Shown: positions 18,024-26,120, counted from the first letter of the stretch. The stretch is 33,793 nt of DNA from an uncultured Clostridia bacterium (GCA_944387385.1 CALXES010000016.1:1-33793); one strand, 5' to 3'. The notes: a model not told the origin generated them from the letters alone. Program-made: numbers and translations.

Positions 18024-18190
18024 CATAAGCTTTAGTGAACATACTTTGAATCTCTTTATTATAATAACTCCATTATTTATAATGAAGAGATTTATCATTA
18101 TATAAAGCTTAAGAACAAATATATCATTATATAATTTTAATGCAAAACTCAAAAAAGATTGAATAGAATTTTTTCTATTCAATCTTTTTT
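18024..18190 (+). ncRNA. Candidate small RNA of about 165 nt
   Basis: This stretch lies between a perfect rightward promoter and a strong terminator and encodes no protein. It can fold well. A 9-bp outer stem TAAGCTTTA/TAAAGCTTA (18026-18034 with 18103-18111) encloses an internal loop and a 16-bp inner stem (18049-18064 with 18077-18092, one G-U pair). That stem has a 12-nt loop, TAACTCCATTAT, containing CUCC, which can pair with ribosome binding sites. A 39-nt unstructured A/U linker leads to the terminator. The longest rightward ATG frame inside is seven codons without a ribosome site. It matches no RNA family I can name. The rest of the 491-base gap between 17702 and 18192 holds only the promoters noted. 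Confidence 0.6.
18151..18190. terminator. Bidirectional terminator (candidate sRNA and replication-relaxation-like gene)
   Basis: A perfect 18-bp stem (18151-18168 with 18173-18190, core GATTGAATAGAA/TTCTATTCAATC) with a TTTT loop and T-runs on both strands. On the minus strand it ends the gene whose stop codon is at 18193-18195. Confidence 0.92.
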
Positions 18191-18192
18191 AT

Positions 18193-19218
18193 TTATTCAA
18201 TTATCATGTTAGCATTATATTTAGTATCCTCATTTAATCTTGATGAAGCAGCAGCATTTTCACCTTTCTTTAATATATCAAGCGGTTTAGTAACTATTCT
18301 ATATTTTTTAGAGTCTTTTTCTAGTTCAAATATACTTATACTGTTTTCAAGATCTTCTTCTAAATGTCTAAGTTCTGTAGTAAAATACATATCTTCGTCT
18401 GCAACTACCATTCCAACCTTTTTTATTATTCTAAACATTTCAGCTAAATGTTGTATATCTTCTCCAACAAATACAACTTGTGGCTTTTCTGCAAATCCAG
18501 CATCATTTTTAGCAAAGTTTTCATAAAAATCTGAATATAGTTGTACTTTTTCTGCAAACATGTTTTGCCAATCGTCATTTCTTCTTACAACTTCAAATAC
18601 AAAATTTATTTCTTTTCCATCATCTTTTAATGTTACCATTCCACCAGTTGGTTTGAATTTAACATTATATTTTTTTGAATAAAGTAATATATTAGGATTT
18701 GCCTTATAAAAAGCAGCAACTTTTTGCATATATGCAATTATAACTTGATTTCCTGCTAACTTTCTTTTAACAGCAAAAGCTGGTTTTGTATTCTCTGTTG
18801 GTTGCCATGTTGTCGGAATATTTCTTTGTTTTAAAATGTAAGTTGCAATTTTATCTATACAATATGCTCTATATGAACTTTTTCCAGTTTCACTTTGGAA
18901 AAAGTATCTTGCAATAACTTTAGATTTAGTTAAATCTTCTAACCACTTTGCAACTTTTGTTTGTCTTTTATCTACTTCTATATCATTTAATTTTCCTCTA
19001 AGTTCTAATACCTGAGTTACTTGTCTAGAAGTAACATATCCAAACTCGTTTACAACTTCTAATGCTTGTATATGAGATTCATTTATATATCCCATATCCA
19101 TTTTAAATACAACTTGATTTATAGACGCAAAACCTTCCTTTCCATCATAAACCTTTTTCTCATCTTGCCTTACAGCAAATGGAGAAATCGCTGTTTTTAC
19201 TTCTTTATCATTTACCAT
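18193..19218 (-). CDS. Replication-relaxation-like winged-helix protein
   Basis: 341 residues, soluble. Residues about 45-150 form a winged-helix region: ALEVVNEFGYVTSRQVTQVL, then a KVAKWLEDLTKSKVIAR helix and a YRAYCID strand. This resembles the replication-relaxation family of Gram-positive plasmids and integrative elements. The C-terminal part (about 150-320) alternates strands and helices, including VNFVFEVVRRNDD-like and PQVVFVGEDIQHLAEM segments. The ATG at 19218 has an AAGGAGAG site. It has its own promoter (19347-19319) and terminator. Its place between glycolysis and a conjugation-type operon fits a role in plasmid or element maintenance, but the family call is by eye. Confidence 0.55.
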   Translation of the reverse strand: MVNDKEVKTAISPFAVRQDEKKVYDGKEGFASINQVVFKMDMGYINESHIQALEVVNEFGYVTSRQVTQVLELRGKLNDIEVDKRQTKVAKWLEDLTKSKVIARYFFQSETGKSSYRAYCIDKIATYILKQRNIPTTWQPTENTKPAFAVKRKLAGNQVIIAYMQKVAAFYKANPNILLYSKKYNVKFKPTGGMVTLKDDGKEINFVFEVVRRNDDWQNMFAEKVQLYSDFYENFAKNDAGFAEKPQVVFVGEDIQHLAEMFRIIKKVGMVVADEDMYFTTELRHLEEDLENSISIFELEKDSKKYRIVTKPLDILKKGENAAASSRLNEDTKYNANMIIE

Positions 19219-19318
19219 TTTTCATCTCTCCTTAAATTTAATTTTGAAATAATTTTGGCTAATCTAGTTAATATACTAGAGATAACTAAATATTAATATA
19301 TATTTAATTACCATTGTT

Positions 19319-19347
19319 ATTATATAACATAAAAAAAATTAATGCAA
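19319..19347 (-). promoter_or_regulatory. Promoter of the replication-relaxation-like gene
   Basis: On the minus strand, TTGCAT (19347-19342) and TATAAT (19324-19319) are 17 bases apart. The leader to the ATG is about 95 nt. Confidence 0.65.
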
Positions 19348-19379
19348 TATAATTACATAATTATTTTCTATAATTAATA

Positions 19380-19408
19380 AGAAAAAAGAATCAGTATTAA
19401 CTGATTCT
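19380..19408 (-). terminator. Rho-independent terminator of the 74-residue protein gene
   Basis: AGAATCAGT/ACTGATTCT (19387-19395 with 19400-19408) with a 4-nt loop overlaps the TAG stop codon. On the minus strand it runs into TTTTTTC. Confidence 0.85.
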
Positions 19409-19631
19409 ATCTTCTATTTTTTCTAGCTTGTTCTTTTTCAATTTGTCTTTGACGTTCTCTCTTATCTCGTTCTATGTCTGGATGTTGGTGACAATATGAA
19501 TTAGGATCAACGTAATAGTTATTATATTCACAATAACATCTTCTACCATTTCTCTTGCTCATATTAAAAAACGGACAAGTTTTACAATGATAATATGAAA
19601 AATTAATTGATGGACCATAAATATTTGCCAT
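19407..19631 (-). CDS. Small Cys-rich, possibly zinc-binding protein
   Basis: 74 residues. The N-terminal 50 hold five Cys and two His: CKTC (16, 19), CYC (32, 34), Cys47 and HQH (48-50), after a Tyr-rich start. The last 22 residues are a very charged Arg/Lys/Glu helix. No signal peptide is evident. It is convincingly a gene: a perfect promoter with extended -10 (19714-19686), AAAGGAGG before the ATG, and a terminator on its stop codon. I do not recognise the family. The Cys/His spacing suggests one zinc site, and the basic tail could touch nucleic acid. Confidence 0.75.
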   Translation of the reverse strand: MANIYGPSINFSYYHCKTCPFFNMSKRNGRRCYCEYNNYYVDPNSYCHQHPDIERDKRERQRQIEKEQARKNRR

Positions 19632-19685
19632 ATAGCATTCCTCCTTTATAAATTTACATCAGATATATTATTTTCAAGTGGCAAA

Positions 19686-19714
19686 ATTATATCACAGTTT
19701 TAATATTATGTCAA
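19686..19714 (-). promoter_or_regulatory. Perfect consensus promoter of the 74-residue protein gene
   Basis: On the minus strand, TTGACA (19714-19709) and TATAAT (19691-19686) are separated by 17 bases, with TG two bases before the -10 box. This small gene should be strongly transcribed. Confidence 0.85.
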
Positions 19715-19721
19715 CACAACA

Positions 19722-19761
19722 AAAATAAAACTCTATATATTTTATACAAAAATATATAGAG
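19722..19761 (-). terminator. Rho-independent terminator of the S1-domain gene
   Basis: A 13-bp stem CTCTATATATTTT/AAAATATATAGAG (19731-19743 with 19749-19761) with a 5-nt loop, followed on the minus strand by TTTTATTTTTG. It lies 20 bases after the S1 gene stop. Confidence 0.8.
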
Positions 19762-19780
19762 TAAATTCTAAACAAATATA

Positions 19781-20593
19781 TTATCCAATTATTATCAATT
19801 TTATTTTCTTCTTTTCTAGATTTATTTTCTTAATACTTACTAAAACTTTCTGATTACTTTCAATTCCATTTACATGTTCAGCTATTCCAATAACATTAGG
19901 TTTTAATTCAACGAAAACACCAGATTTAATTCTATTTCTTACTATACCTTCTACAATATCTCCTTCTTTAAACTCTTTTACATTTTCTTCAAAAGAGCCA
20001 AGTAATTCTTTATATGATAATTCTATTCTACCAGTATCTCTATCATATCTTTTTACTACCACATTTATTCTTTGACCTAATTTAAACATATCTGATGCAT
20101 TAGTAAGTCTAGACTCTGACATATCTTGAAGTTTTAATATTCCAGTAACTCCACCACCTACATCTACAAAAGCAGCATAATCTTTAAGACCAACAACTAT
20201 TCCTCTTAATTTTATTCCTGGCTTTAAATGCATATACATCCATTTTCTTACTTTAAGTTCAAGTATTCTTTTAGACATAATAAGATATAAGCCATTTTCA
20301 TCTTGAATAATATCTTTAATACATACTGGTAATACTTTACCAACTTTATTTACAATAAATTTTTCTTCAACAAGTCCATCTTCACCTACAACACTAGATG
20401 CCTCACCTCTAGGAATAATCGCTTTTACATCTTTTCCAATTTTTCCTATCATATTAAGATTCTCATCTACTTCTTCTATATACATATCAAGTACCTGTTG
20501 ATTATCTTTGATATTTTGTAATTCCTCTAAAGTCAATTTTTTTGAATTATTTTTTCTTTTTACATTACTTTTCTTTTTATTTTCCATAACCAT
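19781..20593 (-). CDS. S1-domain RNA-binding protein (ribosomal protein S1-like)
   Basis: 270 residues with a Lys-rich start and about three OB-fold S1 domains. The first (about 40-115) is divergent, with IIPRGEASSVVGEDG. The second (about 123-195) is clear: LKPGIKLRGIVVGLKDYAAF, GILKLQDMSESR, then RYDRDTGRIELSYK. The third (about 208-268) starts EGDIVEGIVRNRIKSGVFVE. Proteins like this bind mRNA or the ribosome; many low-GC bacteria carry shortened S1 homologues. It has its own promoter (20686-20658) and terminator. The start is odd: the GGAGG at 20622-20618 is 24 bases before the ATG at 20593, and an in-frame TAA six bases upstream of that ATG rules out a longer protein. The ATG at 20587 is an alternative. 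Confidence 0.85.
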   Translation of the reverse strand: MVMENKKKSNVKRKNNSKKLTLEELQNIKDNQQVLDMYIEEVDENLNMIGKIGKDVKAIIPRGEASSVVGEDGLVEEKFIVNKVGKVLPVCIKDIIQDENGLYLIMSKRILELKVRKWMYMHLKPGIKLRGIVVGLKDYAAFVDVGGGVTGILKLQDMSESRLTNASDMFKLGQRINVVVKRYDRDTGRIELSYKELLGSFEENVKEFKEGDIVEGIVRNRIKSGVFVELKPNVIGIAEHVNGIESNQKVLVSIKKINLEKKKIKLIIIG

Positions 20594-20657
20594 TTTTTAG
20601 TAAATTATTACTTAATACCTCCATAAAAAATATAAGTTAAAATATACTATATATATT

Positions 20658-20686
20658 ATTATATAATATTCATTTATTTTATGCAA
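20658..20686 (-). promoter_or_regulatory. Promoter of the S1-domain gene
   Basis: On the minus strand, TTGCAT (20686-20681) and TATAAT (20663-20658) are 17 bases apart. It begins directly after the T-run of the terminator at 20687-20713. Confidence 0.65.
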
Positions 20687-20713
20687 GAAAAAAACGTTCA
20701 AAATCTGAACGTT
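20687..20713 (-). terminator. Second terminator upstream of the S1-domain gene
   Basis: The perfect stem AACGTTCA/TGAACGTT (20693-20700 with 20706-20713) is followed on the minus strand by a T-run. It backs up the hairpin at 20768-20838, so the secretion operon or the candidate small RNA would have tandem terminators. Confidence 0.75.
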
Positions 20714-20767
20714 ATATAAATAGATTAAAAAACTTCAGCGTTAAATTTAACACCTACTTTACTCATA

Positions 20768-20838
20768 AGAAAAAAAATACGCAATTAAATTCAGCTTACA
20801 GAAAACAAAAATTACTTAATTAAGCTGATTTAATTGCG
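20768..20838 (-). ncRNA. Candidate 65-nt hairpin RNA / terminator after the secretion operon
   Basis: An 18-bp stem with one bulged A (20821-20838 with 20780-20798) and a 22-nt loop is followed by TATTTTTTTTCTT on the minus strand. It is a strong terminator in its own right. A promoter, TTGCAT-N17-TATTAT with TG extension (20872-20844), would start a transcript exactly at the 5' foot of the stem, giving an RNA that is almost entirely hairpin. Either reading is possible: operon terminator, small RNA, or both. The other 388 bases of this gap hold the second terminator, the S1 promoter and an A/T palindrome. Confidence 0.5.
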
Positions 20839-20843
20839 CTATT

Positions 20844-20872
20844 ATAATATCACATTATTAGATAAAATGCAA
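20844..20872 (-). promoter_or_regulatory. Candidate extended -10 promoter before the hairpin RNA
   Basis: On the minus strand, TTGCAT (20872-20867) and TATTAT (20849-20844) are 17 bases apart, with TGA directly before the -10 box. The -35 match is poor (3 of 6) but the extended -10 can compensate. Confidence 0.45.
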
Positions 20873-20882
20873 GAGTTAATAC

Positions 20883-20916
20883 AATATTATAAAAAATTAT
20901 AATTTTTTATAATATT
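20883..20916. repeat. Perfect 34-nt A/T-only palindrome
   Basis: A 17-bp inverted repeat with no spacer, built only of A and T, about 65 bases after the last gene of the secretion operon. On the plus strand it runs into a T-rich stretch; on the minus strand no T-run follows, so it does not look like the operon's terminator. Confidence 0.6.
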
Positions 20917-20981
20917 TTTCTTTATTTTTTAAATATGTATTAAATTATATAATGAAATTATCAATATTTTACTTAAACAAA

Positions 20982-21956
20982 CTATATTTCAATTATTTCA
21001 TATTCAAATGTTGAAAAAGTTTTATAATATATTTTTATAGCAAATTCAGAATTTGAATCATAAACTGTTATTGTAAAAATATCATCTATAAAATCTGTTT
21101 CATAATTTCCAAATGACATTAAAAATATAATACTACGATTTTGATTAATAAAATCTTCAAACTTACTTAAATCATCATATTTTTCTTTATCTGATAGCAT
21201 TTCATATGCTATATCTGAATTATGTAACAATAAATTTCTAATATTATCAAATGTCCTTTTTCCAAACTCTTCGTATGAAATTGTTGGATTGGTATATAAA
21301 TTTGCAGTACTTCCAGAAACATGTTCTGGAACAATATACGATATATCTTCTCCTACATTCAATTCTTTATATGACTTTCCTATATCATTTTCCAAACTTA
21401 CATTAAAACATTGAAAACTTTCATCTATATATAAAGTATTTTCAAATTCCTTTGTTTCATAGCTTTTAGAATTTCTAAGTAATCCATTGATTAAATAAAC
21501 TTTTGTATTTTCAAAATTAGTCACATAATACATATTATATATTTCTACACTATCATATTCATTTTTGCCTAAAATTGTATCAATATTTTCAATAGTAATT
21601 CCATATTTTTCTCTATATTCAGAAGTTAATAAATTAGATAAAGCAGACTTATAATAATCTAAATTAAATTCTACATTCTCTCCTGCATTTATAATACTTT
21701 CATCAAATATGAGAGAATAATATATGTAAAATTTTTGAAGACAAATTTGAGCCAATTCAAAATCTGATATTGAAGTTATATTTTGTACTTTTCCTCTATT
21801 TTGATTTTTATATTCAGTCACAAACTCTCTTTCTTCTGTATCATTTCCATCACGCTTATCTTTAGAAATATTAGCATTAATAACTAACATAATAGATACT
21901 ATCGCTATAATAATAATTAAAATAAATAGAATTATTAAATATTTTAATCTGTTCAT
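20982..21956 (-). CDS. Single-span membrane protein of the secretion operon (VirB8/TcpC-like candidate)
   Basis: 324 residues. One very hydrophobic transmembrane segment lies near residues 5-27, followed by a charged linker and two mixed alpha/beta regions outside the membrane (about 60-200 and 220-320). The helix-then-strand layout, with YYSLIFDES near the start and a terminal YDSNSEFAIKIYYKTF strand pair, would suit NTF2-like domains. These are the fold of VirB8 and TcpC, which scaffold conjugation channels. No sequence motif proves this. The ATG at 21956 follows AAGGAGG; an in-frame start at 21992 would overlap the upstream gene. It is the last gene of the operon, 14 bases after the wall hydrolase. 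Confidence 0.6.
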   Translation of the reverse strand: MNRLKYLIILFILIIIIAIVSIMLVINANISKDKRDGNDTEEREFVTEYKNQNRGKVQNITSISDFELAQICLQKFYIYYSLIFDESIINAGENVEFNLDYYKSALSNLLTSEYREKYGITIENIDTILGKNEYDSVEIYNMYYVTNFENTKVYLINGLLRNSKSYETKEFENTLYIDESFQCFNVSLENDIGKSYKELNVGEDISYIVPEHVSGSTANLYTNPTISYEEFGKRTFDNIRNLLLHNSDIAYEMLSDKEKYDDLSKFEDFINQNRSIIFLMSFGNYETDFIDDIFTITVYDSNSEFAIKIYYKTFSTFEYEIIEI

Positions 21957-21970
21957 ATATATCCTCCTTA

Positions 21971-24900
21971 CTACAAAGCATCTGCCAAGCAAATAGAATG
22001 TGTAAAATAGTAGCTAGAATTAGGATTAGTTAATGTTGATTTACTAACAATATGAACTCCATACCATTCAATTCCACTTCCGCAATCACTTACTATTATA
22101 GAATCATCAGTAACAGCCTCAACAAAAGCTGTATGTCCACTTTTACTTCCTGTTTTATCGAAAGAAATAATTGAATATGGTTTAATTCCATCAATTGACC
22201 TATTAATTTTATCTGTTATCTTTAAGTGTGTAGCTGCAGCCTCTGCAGCACCTCTTCCATCTCCTGTATATGAAGCATTTTTTAATACCTGTGCCAAATC
22301 ATCTCTACCTACAATATTAAAGTATAGTGCACCTCTTGCATATGACCACCAAGGACACTGATATACATATGAAGTTCTAAAAAATTGTGAATATTCTGGA
22401 TTTAAATATCCAAAACTATCAGTATTATCATCATTTGTCATTGTTATAGCAGCTCCAGATGTAACATCTGTATCACAATGTACTCTTCCTGAAAATAAAT
22501 TATCTTCAAACCATACTTGTAAATCTAGACAAGCTGCTTTATCAATTTCATTACCATTAACTAAAACATATCCTCCAGGTATTCCATCACTACTTCCCCA
22601 AAATCTTTTTAAGGTACTATAATATCCACCTTGGAATAAAGTGAATTCAGATCTCTGTCTTGTAACCCATCCTGGATATTTTCCTCCTCCATCATGACTG
22701 CCATTATAATAATAAAACCATTCCTTAAATAGACTATTTTCAAAATCTATCTCTCCCATTATTGTACTTGCCATTTCTGGAGTTTCACTATATTTTTCAT
22801 ATAATTCTTCAAATTTATCATCATTTTCTTGGTTCCAGTATGAATTATACAAATCAACAAAATTTCCCAAACTATATGACAAATAAGTATGTGAAACTAA
22901 AGCATGTATCTGATATTCTTCTAACTCTATTCCAGAAGTTGCAGCTTTTACATTATCTACTCTTCCCTGAATAATCCCTTCTTGTATCTTATCAACTATT
23001 TTTTTATCTATAAAATCACCATATTGTACTGTTGAAACATCAATTCCAGCATCTTTAAATGCTGCTGCATTTGCTTCCATATTTACACCATATCCAACAG
23101 TATGTACTCCATCCTCGGCATCATAAACTTTATAATAAACAGTTTTTTCATCATCTGTAGTCTTATTTTTGTTTTCGTCAAATCTTCCACCACCCTTGTA
23201 TGAGCCATCTCCTTCAAAGGAATTAATATACATTCTCAAAAGTGATATACCAGATAAATAATTTGAACTAGAAGATGATGAACCAATAAATCCATATGTC
23301 TTACCATACATATACGGAAAAGTCTTATATGTCTTTTGTAAATCTTCCCAATTTTTTTTCAATGTGTTATAGCATAATGGCTCTAAATCTTCTCTGTTTA
23401 TACCAATATATTTTGCATAAGGATCAGAAGTATATAATTTATATATATCAGGATTAGAGTTAATTAAATCAATTCTATTTAATTTTTTTCTTTCAGCCAA
23501 ATCTTTATAATATTCATCTGATTTTTTGTCTTCTGAAAAATTACTTTCACTTATAGCACCATCACTAAGAGTTTCATTAAATTTTATCACATCTTCCTTT
23601 TCATAATATTCTTCTTTCTTTTCCTTCTGTGTCAATCTATCTTCCCAAGTTCTTGTTACATAGAATTTAGTTCCATTTCTTTCTTCATATGTGCCGTTAC
23701 CAGTAAAAGTATATGTTATAGCTCCATTATTTCCAGATTTAGGAGCAGATTTTGAAGAATTATTCTCAGATGCAATAAGATTAGCAACTTGTTCTATTTC
23801 TAAAGAAGTACATTTAGACCTTCCCCCTATTACATTTGAAATTTTATTTTGCTCATTTTCTATACAATTATATAATTCATCTGTTGTTTCCAATGAATCT
23901 TCATTAACTCTATTATCCACATCATTTTGTGAATACATAATATATTCAAATTCTGTACTTATTTTTAAATCAAATATATTTGCTTGTGAAATATAATATT
24001 TATTCTGGTAAGTAGAACCAGATTGCTCTGGAATTACAGTTTCTCTTAATGGACTTGAAACACCGTTCTCATCTTGAGTAGTATTAACATGACCATCTCC
24101 AACAAAAGTAGGACTAACAGAGCCATATGAAATCTTATACGTTCCATCATTCTGAGGAGTAAACGTAACATTGAAAGTTGAAACATATTCTGTATAATCA
24201 TAATCTAAATAATATGTTCTTAAAGTATATTTTTCTATATCATATCTATTAACTGTTATATCACTTAATGCATGTTTTATTATTGCATAAGTCGTCTCTA
24301 TTGATTTATCATCTTCTTCAGACAATAATCCTGCAAAAAATGATGCGGGAATTTCGTAAGATAATAAGTATGGTCTTAGCAATGTTGAAAATGTTTCATA
24401 TTTTGTATTATTCTGATCACTTGGATATTTTACCCCCAAATCAGTATCTTCTTTCAAAGGAGAATCACTACCATCATATCCATGTCCATAATGCTTCCAC
24501 TTAACATTATTAAAATCATATTTACTTATAAGCATAATATGCTCATATAAAGATACTTTATCATCTGGACTTACTACTCTGCTATTTCCTGAAACCATAT
24601 TTGAACCGCATTCAGTAAGAAGTGCTTTATATACATCTTTCTCTTGAGAATTAGAATCAACTTTTGAATATTCGTCTTTTAAATTATTAGTCATATTAGC
24701 AATGTCATTAATTGAAAAATCAAGAAGCGAACCAGATTTTTCATACGAATTTTTGGCAGCCTTTTGCTGATCAGTTAAATTATTTTCATCCCATGATTCA
24801 ACAATTTCAGATGAATTATTTTTTATACTAGACATTGTAGTATCGTTTTTAAAAAAGTTTATAACAATTACAACTATTACTATTATTAATACTATTAATG

Positions 24901-25249
24901 CTATAGCAAGTAAAACAAATGGATTACTAATCAAAAAAGTTATCATTTTCATTGCAGCTTGTGCTAATAATTTAGCAGCTTTAACTGCTGTTCTTATCGC
25001 CGCCCTAGCAGCTTTAGCAGTTGTCTTAACAGCTTTTTGAGTTGCTCGAGTAGTTTTTTTTGCCACATCAGCTGTTTTTTTAGCTACATTAACTGTTTTT
25101 TTGGCAGCGTTAACTGTACCTCTTGTACCATTATAAAATTTATCTTTTAAATCTGAAACACTTTGTGAATCAAATCCTTTAGAAGTTTCTAAATTTTCTC
25201 CGTTATAACTAGAATTAGCATGCTGATTTAAATTATTTTGATCTTTCAT
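21971..25249 (-). CDS. Membrane-anchored wall hydrolase, GH24 lysozyme plus CHAP (CD1108/VirB1-like)
   Basis: 1,092 residues. The cytoplasmic N-terminus holds a run of about eight Lys/Ala heptads (45-101), for example TVNAAKK, TVNVAKK and TADVAKK. A transmembrane segment follows (about 108-133), then a large external part. A T4-type lysozyme domain starts near 670. Glu679 in NSFEGDG and Thr717 in HTVGYG match catalytic Glu and Thr of GH24; Asp710 may be the third residue. About 22 extra residues separate Glu679 and Asp710. The C-terminal CHAP domain (about 945-1085) has Cys965 in QCPWWSYARG and His1039 in SGHTAFVEAV. Such two-enzyme proteins (CwlT, TcpG, CD1108 family) open the peptidoglycan for the conjugation channel. 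The ATG follows AGGAGG. Confidence 0.9.
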   Translation of the reverse strand: MKDQNNLNQHANSSYNGENLETSKGFDSQSVSDLKDKFYNGTRGTVNAAKKTVNVAKKTADVAKKTTRATQKAVKTTAKAARAAIRTAVKAAKLLAQAAMKMITFLISNPFVLLAIALIVLIIVIVVIVINFFKNDTTMSSIKNNSSEIVESWDENNLTDQQKAAKNSYEKSGSLLDFSINDIANMTNNLKDEYSKVDSNSQEKDVYKALLTECGSNMVSGNSRVVSPDDKVSLYEHIMLISKYDFNNVKWKHYGHGYDGSDSPLKEDTDLGVKYPSDQNNTKYETFSTLLRPYLLSYEIPASFFAGLLSEEDDKSIETTYAIIKHALSDITVNRYDIEKYTLRTYYLDYDYTEYVSTFNVTFTPQNDGTYKISYGSVSPTFVGDGHVNTTQDENGVSSPLRETVIPEQSGSTYQNKYYISQANIFDLKISTEFEYIMYSQNDVDNRVNEDSLETTDELYNCIENEQNKISNVIGGRSKCTSLEIEQVANLIASENNSSKSAPKSGNNGAITYTFTGNGTYEERNGTKFYVTRTWEDRLTQKEKKEEYYEKEDVIKFNETLSDGAISESNFSEDKKSDEYYKDLAERKKLNRIDLINSNPDIYKLYTSDPYAKYIGINREDLEPLCYNTLKKNWEDLQKTYKTFPYMYGKTYGFIGSSSSSSNYLSGISLLRMYINSFEGDGSYKGGGRFDENKNKTTDDEKTVYYKVYDAEDGVHTVGYGVNMEANAAAFKDAGIDVSTVQYGDFIDKKIVDKIQEGIIQGRVDNVKAATSGIELEEYQIHALVSHTYLSYSLGNFVDLYNSYWNQENDDKFEELYEKYSETPEMASTIMGEIDFENSLFKEWFYYYNGSHDGGGKYPGWVTRQRSEFTLFQGGYYSTLKRFWGSSDGIPGGYVLVNGNEIDKAACLDLQVWFEDNLFSGRVHCDTDVTSGAAITMTNDDNTDSFGYLNPEYSQFFRTSYVYQCPWWSYARGALYFNIVGRDDLAQVLKNASYTGDGRGAAEAAATHLKITDKINRSIDGIKPYSIISFDKTGSKSGHTAFVEAVTDDSIIVSDCGSGIEWYGVHIVSKSTLTNPNSSYYFTHSICLADAL

Positions 25250-25263
25250 CTTTTAGCCTCCTA

Positions 25264-26103
25264 TTAAAATTCAATAATAATATCCTTGTTTTCTCCATTT
25301 ATATTTATATTTAAAACCTGCATACCAATGCACTCATTATAATCCTCACTATTAATTGAAAAATATAACTCCCTTGTTATTGAAGAATTTGGCTGTATTA
25401 AATTATTATCTTGAGCGACTACTCCAGATAATTTATATATATCACCATTTTCTTTAATTAAAGAAAATGTATTAATATCATTAAAATCAACAAAAACATC
25501 AAATTCACCTTGATTTAAAACTTTAATCAAAAATTTAACAGAATCTTCACTCTTCTCAACTAAAGATAAATCAAAATAAATATTATCTATATCAGAACTA
25601 TATCTAATTTGTGACGTATCTATATCTCCAATTTCTTGATCGAAAGATATATAATATTCATTAGGACTAATTTCAATAACATTAACATACTTATTATCAG
25701 AATAATTTTTATAATAATATCTAAATATATATATTTCATCTTGTTGAAATACCTCACTTGAGATAATTGCCACTGAATTTCCAACAAGTCCGTTATCAAT
25801 TAAAAAAGATTTTACATTTTCTTGATTTAAGTTATTTTTTGTTATATAATTAGCATCTAATTTATTATATAGTTCTTCTGTGTTTCTAGCATTCAATAAG
25901 TTTTTTACTATATTTTCGTATTCAATTATCATATTTTCAGTATAGCTATAAGGACTAATTTTATTTATGATTTCATCTTCTTCATTATCGGAAAAACTTA
26001 TAATAAATGTACATAACACCACTATTATTCCAATAATAATTATTAAAATAGTTACAAATGAAATAACATTTTCTTCATTTTCCTTTAAAAAATCTTTAAA
26101 CAC
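25264..26103 (-). CDS. Single-span membrane protein with two external domains, secretion operon
   Basis: 279 residues from a GTG start. One transmembrane segment lies near residues 15-40. The first external domain (about 60-160) begins YENIVKNLLNARNTEELYNKL and continues into paired strands; it may be NTF2-like, as in VirB8/TcpC. The second (about 170-278) is beta-rich and resembles Ig-like DUF4352-type domains (LIKVLNQGEFDVFVDF). I chose the GTG at 26103 because AAGGGGTG lies six bases before it; the in-frame GTG at 26112 is inside that site. It lies between the 175-residue membrane protein and the wall hydrolase. Function beyond channel assembly cannot be read. Confidence 0.6.
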   Translation of the reverse strand: MFKDFLKENEENVISFVTILIIIIGIIVVLCTFIISFSDNEEDEIINKISPYSYTENMIIEYENIVKNLLNARNTEELYNKLDANYITKNNLNQENVKSFLIDNGLVGNSVAIISSEVFQQDEIYIFRYYYKNYSDNKYVNVIEISPNEYYISFDQEIGDIDTSQIRYSSDIDNIYFDLSLVEKSEDSVKFLIKVLNQGEFDVFVDFNDINTFSLIKENGDIYKLSGVVAQDNNLIQPNSSITRELYFSINSEDYNECIGMQVLNININGENKDIIIEF

Positions 26104-26120
26104 CTTTTTCACCCCTTAAA

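Noticed and set aside
18083..18106. Seven-codon plus-strand ORF inside the candidate sRNA
   Set aside because: No ribosome binding site precedes the ATG, which lies inside the right arm of the main stem.
17964..18182. 72-codon minus-strand frame in the intergenic region before gap
   Set aside because: It has no ribosome site, runs through the candidate sRNA and its terminator, and has no sensible domain composition.
20883..20916. A/T palindrome as terminator of the secretion operon
   Set aside because: No T-run follows on the minus strand and an all-A/T stem is weak; the hairpin at 20768-20838 is a better terminator.
21971..25249. Phage lysis module because of the T4-type lysozyme domain
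   Set aside because: The enzyme is membrane-anchored, fused to CHAP, and embedded in a VirB4 operon; no capsid, tail or holin genes are present.
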